In this document: positions 57,396 to 64,000 of the stretch, piece by piece
Layout: every line of letters starts with the position of its first letter
Position numbering within the stretch: position 1 is the stretch's first letter
Origin: JBKBKC01 sp046294265
GTDB lineage: Bacteria > Pseudomonadota > Alphaproteobacteria > Rhodobacterales > Rhodobacteraceae
Direction of reading: 5' to 3'
Length of the DNA stretch: 64,000 nt
Assembly: GCA_046294265.1 (NCBI GenBank)
Contig: JBKBKC010000001.1
Location: forward strand, 372,001 to 436,000
Translations under genes and position numbers: made by a program
The notes under the pieces: model-generated
Told to the model about the DNA's origin: nothing
What the model saw: only the letters and a program-made list of their open reading frames with translations
Databases searched by the model: none

Positions 57396-58249
57396 CCGGG
57401 GGCGGCACGCTCCTGTCGCTGGGGCACGGATACACGGCGGCGGCGCTTGCGGCGCGGCTGGTGCCGCAGGGCTGGCGGGTGATCGGCACGACGCGGGATG
57501 CCGCACGGCTGCCCGCCCTTGCCGCGCAGGGGGTGGAGGGGTTGGTCTGGCCCGGCACGCCGCTGGCCCCGCTTCTGAGACAGGCGACGCATGTTCTGTC
57601 GTCCATCGCGCCCGACGCCGAGGGCGATCCGGTGATCCGTGCGGGGGCGGCCACGCTGGCGGCGGCGCGACCGGTCTGGGCGGCGTATCTGTCCACCACC
57701 GCCGTCTATGGCGACCATCAGGGGGGGTGGGTGGACGAGGATACCCCGCTCACCCCCGGCACCGCGCGCGGCCGATGGCGTGTGGCGGCGGAGGGGGTCT
57801 GGGGCGCGCTGGGCCTGCCGCTGCATGTGTTCCGGCTGGCGGGAATCTATGGGCCGGGGCGGGGGCCGTTCGCAAAGGTGCGCGACGGTTCTGCGCGGCG
57901 GATCATCAAGCCGGGGCAGGTGTTCAGCCGCATCCATGTGGCGGATATCGCCGCGGTGCTGGAGGCGTCGATGATCCGCCCCATGCCGGGCCGGGTGTGG
58001 AACGTCTGCGACGACGACCCCGCCCCGCCCGAGGAGGTGATCGGCCACGCGGCCCATCTGCTGGGCCTGCCGCCGCCGCCCGAGGAAAGCTGGGAGAGCG
58101 CCGAGATGAGCCCCATGGCGCGCAGCTTCTATGCGGAATCGAAGCGGGTCCGAAACGACCGGATGAAGCGCGATCTGGGGGTGCGGCTGGCCTATCCGAG
58201 CTATCGCGAGGGGCTGGCGGCACTGCTGGCGGAGGAGGGTTGGATATAG
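57392..58249 (+). CDS. NAD(P)-binding epimerase-like protein (SDR superfamily)
   Basis: The 285-residue protein is an atypical extended SDR. The dinucleotide loop reads SLGHGYTAAALAARL, and the catalytic-region YLSTTAVYGDHQGGWVDED resembles that of sugar epimerases. FRLAGIYGPGRGPF and FSRIHVADIAAVLEA follow. It lacks a clear canonical YxxxK, and the ligand is unknown. The start is GTG 57392, overlapping the methyltransferase stop. Confidence 0.82.
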   Translation: MTGGGTLLSLGHGYTAAALAARLVPQGWRVIGTTRDAARLPALAAQGVEGLVWPGTPLAPLLRQATHVLSSIAPDAEGDPVIRAGAATLAAARPVWAAYLSTTAVYGDHQGGWVDEDTPLTPGTARGRWRVAAEGVWGALGLPLHVFRLAGIYGPGRGPFAKVRDGSARRIIKPGQVFSRIHVADIAAVLEASMIRPMPGRVWNVCDDDPAPPEEVIGHAAHLLGLPPPPEESWESAEMSPMARSFYAESKRVRNDRMKRDLGVRLAYPSYREGLAALLAEEGWI

Positions 58250-58406
58250 GTGTCCCACGGTGGGACAGGTTTCGGGGTTAGGGAAATCAGGGGGTTGTGG
58301 GAGGGGATCAACGGTTTGGAAGGAGGTCTAGGTCTGAATGGGTGCTTCCCGTCGGCCTCCCCCCTCCCCACGAGGGGGCGCGGGGGCCGTCGTCTGAGGA
58401 CACTTA

Positions 58407-59271
58407 GGGTCAGGACTCGTTCTCGTTTCATAGCCAGAACATGAAGGTTGCGGCGAGGGCGATAGCGGAGAGGAAGACCTTTGGGCACCTGTCATAGCGG
58501 GTGGCGACCCGTCGCCAGTCTTTCAGGCGCCCGAACATGATCTCTATCCTGTTGCGGCGTTTGTAGCGGCGCTTGTCGTGCTTGATGGGCTTGGCGCGAG
58601 ACTTCCGGCCAGGGATGCAGGGCTTTATCCCTTTGTCTTTCAACGCATCTCTGAACCAGTCAGCATCGTAACCCCGGTCGGCCAGCAGCCACTCCGCCTT
58701 TGGCAAACTGCCCAGCAGAGCCGCTGCCCCGATGTAGTCGCTGACCTGGCCTGCGGTCATGAAGAACCGGATCGGACGACCTTCCGCATCGGTGACGGCG
58801 TGCAGTTTGGTGTTCATGCCGCCTTTGGTCCGGCCGATCAGACGGCCCCTCTGGTCGTCGGGCCCCCCTTTTTTGCCCGCAGGCTGGTTGCCGTGCGGTG
58901 TGCCTTCAGGTAGGTCGCGTCGATCATCACCGTCTTCGGAACGGCCGCCTCGGAGGCAAGACCCTCCATGATCCGGGCGAAGACCCCCATGTCCCCCCAC
59001 CGCTTCCAACGGTTGTATAAGGTCTTTGGCGGGCCATACTCCTTGGGCGCATCGCACCACCGCAAGCCATTGCGATTGATGAATATAATGCCGCTCAGCA
59101 CACGCCGGTCATCGACCCGAGGCACGCCATGGCTCTTCGGGAAGAACGGCCGAAGCCGAGCCATCTGCGTGTCTGTCAGCCAGAAAAGATTGCTCATCAC
59201 CACCCCCGTCAGTTCGGGGCCTTGAATCACGCAGAGACAGAAGCCTCAAGTAAATCAATGGGTCCTGACCC
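58407..59271 (-). mobile_element. Insertion sequence of the IS5 family, IS427-like group
   Basis: A transposase gene is bounded by inverted ends: GGGTCAGGAC at 58407 and GTCCTGACCC ending at 59271. TA dinucleotides flank both sides (58405-58406 and 59272-59273), consistent with a TA target duplication. The shared sequence extends as CTTAG before the left end and CTAAG after the right end, so the exact boundary could shift by up to three or four bases. Length is about 865 bases, normal for this group. Both frames are intact, so it may be active. Confidence 0.88.
58428..59197 (-). CDS. IS5-family transposase made by a -1 frameshift (orfA/orfB)
   Basis: OrfA (59197 to 58838) starts MSNLFWLTDTQMARLRPF and holds the first catalytic aspartate in VMIDATYLKAHRTATSL. 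OrfB, in the -1 frame and ending at 58428, holds the second in WLLADRGYDADWF and the glutamate in RRNRIEIMFGRLKDWRRVATRYDR. The switch occurs at AAAAAAGGGGGG on the coding strand (58863-58874), which contains the slippery heptamer A AAA AAG. Such programmed frameshifting is normal for IS427-type elements. Confidence 0.88.
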
Positions 59272-59275
59272 TAAG

Positions 59276-59404
59276 CTGATCGAGATGCTGCGTAGTTTCA
59301 TTGGATAGCGTGCCGATTTTTGCCTCGAGTGATGGACTGTCACAATTGCACGTTGATCAGTCGGGGAACTCTTGCGATGAGAGGCCGATGTAGGTTCCTT
59401 TTGA
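59276..59404. other. AT-richer non-coding remnant next to the insertion sequence
   Basis: About 130 bases between the IS and the glycosyltransferase stop have clearly lower GC than their surroundings, with pieces such as GATTTTTGCCTCGAG and GTTCCTTTTGATC. No gene or clear structure is seen. It may be the residue of a disrupted gene or of an older element. On the other flank (58250-58402) a TGTCCCA-CGG-TGGGACA hairpin and a CCCCCTC/GAGGGGG hairpin (58360-58378) follow the epimerase gene. Confidence 0.4.
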
Positions 59405-60433
59405 TCACCCCCCCAACATCCCCCGCGCCCGCCCCGACGCATACAATACCCCCCGGTCCAGCACATCCCCCGCCCCCCGCCACTCCAGCGGCTCCGGTGG
59501 CGCGATCACGAAATGGTCGTCCCCGGCGGCCAGCAGGCGGCGGGCGTCCTCGGCGTGGTCCCAGGTCGCGGCGGCGACCGAGGCGCGGTCGCGGGCGCGC
59601 CAGTCGCCCGCAAGCTTGTAGTGCCGCAGGGCCAGCGTCACGTCGGACACGCGCACGCGGCTGGCGGCATGGGGGTGGGTCATCAGGTCCACCCCCGCCA
59701 CGTTGCGCACCATGCTGTGCTTGGACAGGAACGGGGTTTCCCCGAACACCTCGGCCCGCAGGCCGCCCTGCAGGAAGGTGACGCCCGGATCGTCGCAGGT
59801 GTTGCCGCGCAGGAACCAGTGAAAATCGACCCGCGCGGCATCGTGATAGGCGATGCGCTCCAGCCCCCGCGCCGACCAGAGCCGGCAGGCGTCGATGGCG
59901 GCGCGATAGTCGAGGCCCGCGTGATCGGCGTAGGGGCCGGGGGCAAAAAGGTCGATCATCTGGCCCAGAACGGCGGTATGGCCCTGATCGTTGGCATAGC
60001 GCGCGAGGGTGGCCAGATCGCCCAGCGGCAGCTCCGCCATCTCGTCGGCATCGGCAAAGAGAACCCAGCCGCCGCGCAGCACCCGGCGGGCCCCCATGAC
60101 GCGCAGGGCCACCTCGTGGCGCTTGGCGGGCAGGGGATTGCGCAGGACGGTGACGCGGCCGAACCCGCGCGCGATGTCCACCGTGGCATCGGTCGATCCG
60201 TTGTCGATCAGCACCACATGCGCGACGCCAAGCGCCTGATGATGCGCAAGGAAGGGGCCGAGGAACCAGGCGGCATCCTTGACCAGCGCGACCAGCGCCA
60301 CCTCGTCTGGGGCCAGGATCACCTGCGCCGGGCCGTGGAGATGGCGAAAGGCGCGGCGCAGGGCCAGGGTATCGCGCAAGAGCCCAAGGCGGCGTGTGAC
60401 GGCGGCGGTAAGGCGGTGCAGGGGCGGGGTCAT
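59405..60433 (-). CDS. Glycosyltransferase family 2 protein
   Basis: The 342-residue protein belongs to the GT2-like group often annotated Glyco_tranf_2_4. The core is LVALVKDAAWFLGPFLAHHQALG, then VVLIDNGSTDATVDIA and the DxD in WVLFADADEMAELP. RKL-type sugar-acceptor residues cannot be assigned. These proteins usually act in exopolysaccharide or capsule synthesis. It is separated from dxs by a hairpin and may be transcribed independently. Confidence 0.82.
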   Translation of the reverse strand: MTPPLHRLTAAVTRRLGLLRDTLALRRAFRHLHGPAQVILAPDEVALVALVKDAAWFLGPFLAHHQALGVAHVVLIDNGSTDATVDIARGFGRVTVLRNPLPAKRHEVALRVMGARRVLRGGWVLFADADEMAELPLGDLATLARYANDQGHTAVLGQMIDLFAPGPYADHAGLDYRAAIDACRLWSARGLERIAYHDAARVDFHWFLRGNTCDDPGVTFLQGGLRAEVFGETPFLSKHSMVRNVAGVDLMTHPHAASRVRVSDVTLALRHYKLAGDWRARDRASVAAATWDHAEDARRLLAAGDDHFVIAPPEPLEWRGAGDVLDRGVLYASGRARGMLGG

Positions 60434-60480
60434 CTTGCGCAGAAGGCCGGGACAGGGGGCCAGGAAACCTCAGTTTTCTC

Positions 60481-60504
60481 GCAAATTCCCCCGAAGGAAT
60501 TCGC
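60481..60504 (-). terminator. Hairpin just after dxs
   Basis: GCGAATTCC pairs with GGAATTTGC over nine bases (one G-U) around TTCGGG, starting nine bases after the dxs stop on the minus strand. A GAGAAAACTG tail follows instead of a T-run, so termination efficiency is uncertain. The rest of the 79-base gap shows nothing else. Confidence 0.5.
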
Positions 60505-60512
60505 GCCAGCGA

Positions 60513-62426
60513 TCATGCGCGCCGCTCCAGCACGGCGACGCCCAGCACCTCCAGCGCCTTGCCCTCGATCCGCGCGGCATCGAGGCCCGCGGCGGCATAC
60601 ATCGCCTCGGGGCTCGCGTGGTCGATGAAGGTGTCGGGCAGGACCATGCTGCGGAATTTCAGGCCCCGGTCAAAGACCCCCTCTTCGGCCAAGAGTTGTG
60701 CCACATGGCTGCCGAAACCGCCGATGGCCCCCTCTTCGATGGTGATCAGCGCCTCGTGCTGGCGAGCCAGGGTCAGGATCAGGTCGCGGTCCAGCGGTTT
60801 GGCAAAGCGGGCATCGGCCACGCTGGGGGGCAGGCCGCGCGCCGCCAGCGCCTCGGCGGCCCTGAGCGTTTCGGCAAGGCGGGTGCCGAAGGACAACAGC
60901 GCCACGCGCGCGCCTTCGCGGATGATGCGGCCCCGCCCGATCTCCAAGGGCACCCCGCGCGCGGGCATCTCCGCCCCCGTCCCCTCGCCGCGCGGAAAGC
61001 GAAAGGCGATGGGCCCGTCGTCATGCGCCGACGCCGTGGCGACCATATGGACCAGTTCGGCCTCATCCGCCGCGGCCATCACCACAAAGCCGGGCAGGTT
61101 CGCCAGAAACGCCACGTCGAAGGCCCCGGCATGGGTGGCGCCATCCGCCCCCACCAGCCCTGCCCGGTCGATGGCAAAGCGCACCGGCAGGCGCTGGATC
61201 GCCACGTCATGCACCACCTGATCGTAGCCCCGTTGCAGGAAGGTGGAATAGAGCGCGCAGAAGGGCCGCAGGCCGCCCGCCGCCATGCCCGCCGAAAAGG
61301 TGACCGCGTGCTGTTCGGCGATGCCCACATCGAAACAGCGGCGGGGAAAGCGGTCGGCGAAAAGGTTCAGGCCGGTGCCATCCGGCATGGCGGCGGTTAC
61401 CGCCACGATGCGGTCATCCCGGCTGGCCTCGTCGATCAGCGATTGCGCAAAGACGCGGGTATAGGCGGGGGCGTTGGCCGTGGCCTTGGCCTGCACGCCG
61501 GTCAGCACGTCGAACTTGCCCGTGGCGTGCCCCCGGTCGCGGGCGGCCTCGGCGGGGGCATAGCCCTTGCCCTTTTTGGTCAGCACATGGATCAGCACCG
61601 GGCCGGTGGCGCGGGATTTCGCCGCGCGCAGGACGGGCAGAAGCTGGTCCATGTCATGCCCATCGACGGGGCCGATGTAGGAAAACCCCAGCGCCTCGAA
61701 CAGGGTGCCGCCGGTGGCGATGCCCTTGAGCATGTCCTTGGCGCGCTTGGCCCCCTCGCGCAGGGTCGGCGGCAGCAGGCTTGCCGCGCCCTCGGCGACG
61801 GCCTTGAGCTGGTCGAAGGGCCCTTCGGCATAGAGTTTTGTGAGATAGCTGGCCAGCGCCCCGGTGGGCGGCGCGATGGACATCTCGTTGTCGTTCAGGA
61901 TGACGAAGAGGCGCCGCTTCAGGTGGCCCGCGTTGTTCATCGCCTCAAAGGCCATGCCGGCACTCATCGCGCCATCGCCGATCACCGCGATCGCATCGCC
62001 CGAATCGCCGCCCAGCTCGGCCGCCATGACAAACCCCAGCGCCGCGCTGATGGAGGTGGAGCTATGCGCCGCCCCGAACGGATCGTAGGGCGACTCCGAC
62101 CGCTTGGTGAAGCCCGAAAGCCCGCCCTCGGCCCGCAGGGTGCGGATGCGGTCGCGCCGCCCGGTCAGGATCTTGTGCGGATAGCACTGGTGGCCCACGT
62201 CCCAGATCAGCTTGTCACGCGGCGTGTCAAAGATGGCGTGGATGGCGACGGTAAGCTCCACCACCCCCAGCCCCGCGCCCAGATGCCCGCCGGTGACCGA
62301 CACGGCGCTGATCGTCTCGGCGCGCAGCTCGTCGGCCACCTGCCGCAATTCGCGGTCACTGAGGCCGCGCAGGTCGGATGGCAGGGTCACGCGGTCCAGA
62401 AGGGGGGTTTGGGGTCGATTGGTCAT
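60513..62426 (-). CDS. dxs: 1-deoxy-D-xylulose-5-phosphate synthase
   Basis: Dxs condenses pyruvate and glyceraldehyde 3-phosphate, the first step of the MEP isoprenoid pathway, using thiamine diphosphate. The 637-residue protein has LIWDVGHQCYPHKIL, the ThDP motif VIGDGAMSAGMAFEAMNNAG and FDVGIAEQHAVTFSAGMA. DRAGLVGADGATHAG and the transketolase C-terminal domain follow. In phototrophic relatives dxs supplies carotenoid and bacteriochlorophyll precursors. The start ATG lies six bases after ispA, giving a tight operon. Confidence 0.97.
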   Translation of the reverse strand: MTNRPQTPLLDRVTLPSDLRGLSDRELRQVADELRAETISAVSVTGGHLGAGLGVVELTVAIHAIFDTPRDKLIWDVGHQCYPHKILTGRRDRIRTLRAEGGLSGFTKRSESPYDPFGAAHSSTSISAALGFVMAAELGGDSGDAIAVIGDGAMSAGMAFEAMNNAGHLKRRLFVILNDNEMSIAPPTGALASYLTKLYAEGPFDQLKAVAEGAASLLPPTLREGAKRAKDMLKGIATGGTLFEALGFSYIGPVDGHDMDQLLPVLRAAKSRATGPVLIHVLTKKGKGYAPAEAARDRGHATGKFDVLTGVQAKATANAPAYTRVFAQSLIDEASRDDRIVAVTAAMPDGTGLNLFADRFPRRCFDVGIAEQHAVTFSAGMAAGGLRPFCALYSTFLQRGYDQVVHDVAIQRLPVRFAIDRAGLVGADGATHAGAFDVAFLANLPGFVVMAAADEAELVHMVATASAHDDGPIAFRFPRGEGTGAEMPARGVPLEIGRGRIIREGARVALLSFGTRLAETLRAAEALAARGLPPSVADARFAKPLDRDLILTLARQHEALITIEEGAIGGFGSHVAQLLAEEGVFDRGLKFRSMVLPDTFIDHASPEAMYAAAGLDAARIEGKALEVLGVAVLERRA

Positions 62427-62432
62427 GCCGTC

Positions 62433-63302
62433 TCACCTGTCGCGCGCGACAATATAGCGCGCGGCCTCTGTCATCGTTTCCGCCCTGTCGCCATAGGGGG
62501 CGAGCGCCGCGCAGGCCGCCTCGACCAGCGCCGCCGCCCGCGCCTGCGCCCCGGCAAGGCCCAGATGCGACACGAAGGTCGCCTTGCCCGCGCCCGCATC
62601 CTTGCCCAGCCGCTTGCCGACCAAAACTTCGCTGCCCGTTGCATCCAAAATGTCGTCCGCGATCTGGAACGCCAGCCCCAGCGCCGCGGCATAGGCGCGC
62701 AAGGGGGCGGGATCGGCGCCTGCGATCACCGCGCCCGCCTCGGCCGCCCAGCTGATGAGCGCGCCGGTCTTGCCCGCCTGCAACCGTTCGATCTGGTCCA
62801 GCGTCAGGGGCGCGGCGGCGGTCTCGGCCGCGATGTCCATCGCCTGCCCGCCCACCATGCCCGCCACCCCGGCCGCCTGCGCCAGCCCCGCGACCAGCGC
62901 GATGCGCACCTCCGCCGACCCCAGCGCCGGATCGGCCAGGAGCCCGAAGGCCAGGGCCTGCAGCGCATCCCCGGCCAGAACGGCGGTCGCCTCGTCCCAT
63001 GTCACATGCACCGTGGGCTGGCCGCGCCGCAGATCGTCGTCATCCATGCAGGGCAGGTCGTCATGCACCAGCGAATAGGCGTGCAGCGCCTCGATGGCCG
63101 CCGCCGCCGCCACGGCCCGCGCGGGTGCGATGCCGTGCAAGGCCGCCCCTTCCAGCACCAGAAAGCCGCGGATGCCCTTGCCACCCGCCACCGCATGGCG
63201 CATCGCCTGCGCCACGGGGGCGTCCCCCGCGCCCGCCATGGCCTCGGCCAGCCGCGCGGCCACCGCCTCGCGCGCCGCCGTCAGACGGCCCTCAAGGCTC
63301 AC
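62433..63302 (-). CDS. ispA: Polyprenyl (farnesyl/geranylgeranyl-type) diphosphate synthase
   Basis: The 289-residue protein has the first aspartate-rich motif in HDDLPCMDDDDLRRGQPTVH, GGQAMDIAAE and the second motif in AFQIADDILDATG. The order xseB-ispA-dxs is the standard one, and IspA makes farnesyl diphosphate. The GTG start at 63302 overlaps the xseB stop as GTGA; an upstream extension through xseB is rejected. Chain-length specificity cannot be read with certainty. Confidence 0.94.
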   Translation of the reverse strand: MSLEGRLTAAREAVAARLAEAMAGAGDAPVAQAMRHAVAGGKGIRGFLVLEGAALHGIAPARAVAAAAAIEALHAYSLVHDDLPCMDDDDLRRGQPTVHVTWDEATAVLAGDALQALAFGLLADPALGSAEVRIALVAGLAQAAGVAGMVGGQAMDIAAETAAAPLTLDQIERLQAGKTGALISWAAEAGAVIAGADPAPLRAYAAALGLAFQIADDILDATGSEVLVGKRLGKDAGAGKATFVSHLGLAGAQARAAALVEAACAALAPYGDRAETMTEAARYIVARDR

Positions 63303-63553
63303 AACCCGTCCACCGGCGAGGTGCCGACGGCGCGGCCCTCCTGCGCGCGGATCAGCTCCACCTTTTCCTCGGCCTCGCGCAGCCGCGCCTCGCAATGCGC
63401 CTTCAGCCGCGCGCCCCGCTCATACAGCGCGATGGAGGCCTCCAGCGCCACGTCGCCCCGCTCCAGCTGGCATACGACCGTTTCCAGCGCGGCCATCGCC
63501 TCTTCAAAGCTCATCTCGGCAACCGGCTTCTCGCTCACAGCCTTCTCGCTCAC
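63299..63553 (-). CDS. xseB: Exodeoxyribonuclease VII small subunit
   Basis: XseB is the regulatory small subunit of exonuclease VII. The 84-residue protein has the typical MSFEEAMAALETVVCQLERGDVALEASIALYERG helix pair (given in part by positions 14-47) and ALKAHCEARLREAEEKVELI-type helices. It overlaps both the deacetylase stop and the ispA start. The N-terminus (MSEKAVSEKPVAE) has a short imperfect repeat. Confidence 0.94.
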   Translation of the reverse strand: MSEKAVSEKPVAEMSFEEAMAALETVVCQLERGDVALEASIALYERGARLKAHCEARLREAEEKVELIRAQEGRAVGTSPVDGL

Positions 63554-64000
63554 TGGCCCCGCTCCCTCAGCACATCCACATGCGCGGCCACGCTGGCCGA
63601 CAGTGCGGGCAGATCATAGCCGCCCTCCAGCGCCGATACCACCCGCCCGCCGCAGGTGGCATCGGCCAGATCGCAGATGGCATGGGTCAGACGCGCGAAA
63701 TCTGGCACCTCCCATTCCAGCCCCGCCAGCGGATCGTCGGCATGGGCGTCGAACCCCGCGCTGACAAGGATGAGATCGGGCCGCCAGCCGCGCAGGGCGT
63801 CCAAGGCAGGCTCCCACGCCGCCCACATCGCCGCCCCGCCCGACCCCGCGGCCAGCGGCATGTTCACGATCTGGCCCTGCGTGCCCCGCTCTGCCGGATG
63901 GCCCGACCCGGGATAAAGCGGCATCTGGTGGCTGGAGACGAAGCGCGCGCGCCCCTCGTCCCACAGCAGTTCCTGCGTGCCGTTACCATGATGCACGTCG
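63550..64000 (-). CDS. Histone-deacetylase-family protein, 5' part beyond the window
   Basis: Only the last 149 or so residues are visible; the N-terminus lies beyond the right edge. The zinc-binding region is recognisable in DVHHGNGTQELLW, SHQMPLYPGSG and SAGFDAHADDPLAGLEWE, and the final LEGGYDLPALSASV is conserved. Bacterial members act on acetylpolyamines or other N-acyl substrates. The gene precedes xseB-ispA-dxs in many Rhodobacterales, and its stop overlaps the xseB start as ATGA. Confidence 0.92.
   Translation of the reverse strand, partial: DVHHGNGTQELLWDEGRARFVSSHQMPLYPGSGHPAERGTQGQIVNMPLAAGSGGAAMWAAWEPALDALRGWRPDLILVSAGFDAHADDPLAGLEWEVPDFARLTHAICDLADATCGGRVVSALEGGYDLPALSASVAAHVDVLRERGQ

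Noticed and set aside
59320..59781. A plus-strand protein starting in the AT-rich interval beside the IS
   Set aside because: After about 25 codons it becomes antisense to the glycosyltransferase and is Pro/Arg-rich without a domain.
60279..63764. A 1161-codon open frame on the plus strand
   Set aside because: It lies opposite dxs, ispA and xseB, which are certain, and shows only antisense composition.

Overview
The window is a GC-rich (roughly 68-70 %, estimated by eye) chromosomal segment from an alphaproteobacterium of the Rhodobacteraceae (Rhodobacter/Paracoccus/roseobacter type). The strongest reason is the block at 10.3-17.7 kb: regB facing senC-regA, then hvrA, a LysR gene, an HD-hydrolase gene and ahcY, which is the redox and light regulatory neighbourhood known from Rhodobacter. 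The tsaE/amgK/murU/addB/addA run on the left and the dxs-ispA-xseB-deacetylase run on the right are also typical. No rRNA, tRNA or CRISPR array was seen, and no gap between genes exceeds about 290 bases.

Layout. 1-10.2 kb (minus strand): AddAB recombination nuclease (addA runs off the left edge), a MurU/AmgK-like nucleotidyltransferase and kinase pair, TsaE, and a PAS protein without a kinase domain. 10.3-17.7 kb: RegB/SenC/RegA, the H-NS-like HvrA, an HvrB-like LysR regulator, a 47-residue mini-gene, an HD hydrolase, a GT8 glycosyltransferase and AhcY. 17.8-21.4 kb: a DUF2853 protein, an MFS transporter, a strong terminator with a possible small RNA, and the EVE / YCII / GpsA genes.

21.4-36.9 kb is an accessory catabolic island of twelve minus-strand genes, tightly packed except where repeats intervene, with a divergent MarR gene at its head. 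It encodes a molybdenum hydroxylase (an FAD subunit and a fused [2Fe-2S]/Mo subunit), a 6-hydroxynicotinate-reductase-like iron-sulfur flavoprotein, an ApbE-like UPF0280 protein, an 'amino acid synthesis' (PF06684) protein, a polytopic membrane protein, a complete branched-chain-amino-acid-type ABC importer and a lone hydantoinase-A subunit. The logical reading is import, hydroxylation, ring reduction and hydrolytic opening of an N-heterocyclic acid. The substrate is not known.

36.9-43.6 kb: a DctB/DctD-type two-component system followed by a TAXI-TRAP transporter. 43.6-51.8 kb: a DeoR regulator divergent from a quaternary-amine uptake and catabolism operon (binding protein, ATPase, tandem permease, choline-kinase-like protein, dimethylglycine-dehydrogenase-like protein). 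52-58.2 kb: FdhD, DUF2478, AzlCD, a DUF1612 protein, a second choline-kinase-like protein, a methyltransferase and an epimerase. 58.4-59.3 kb: an IS5/IS427-type insertion sequence with a frameshifting transposase. 59.4-64 kb: a glycosyltransferase, then Dxs, IspA, XseB and a histone-deacetylase-like protein cut by the right edge.

The most unusual feature is a family of about nine GC-rich palindromic repeats (called PE-A to PE-I here) concentrated in the two catabolic regions. Several lie between genes, but four are read through in frame inside proteins: two in the N-terminus of the UPF0280 protein, and two in the molybdenum hydroxylase (one N-terminal, one exactly in the linker between its Fe-S and Mo domains). 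Copies in the same orientation use the same stop-free frame. This resembles the Rickettsia palindromic elements that insert into genes, and it is the best candidate here for something undescribed.
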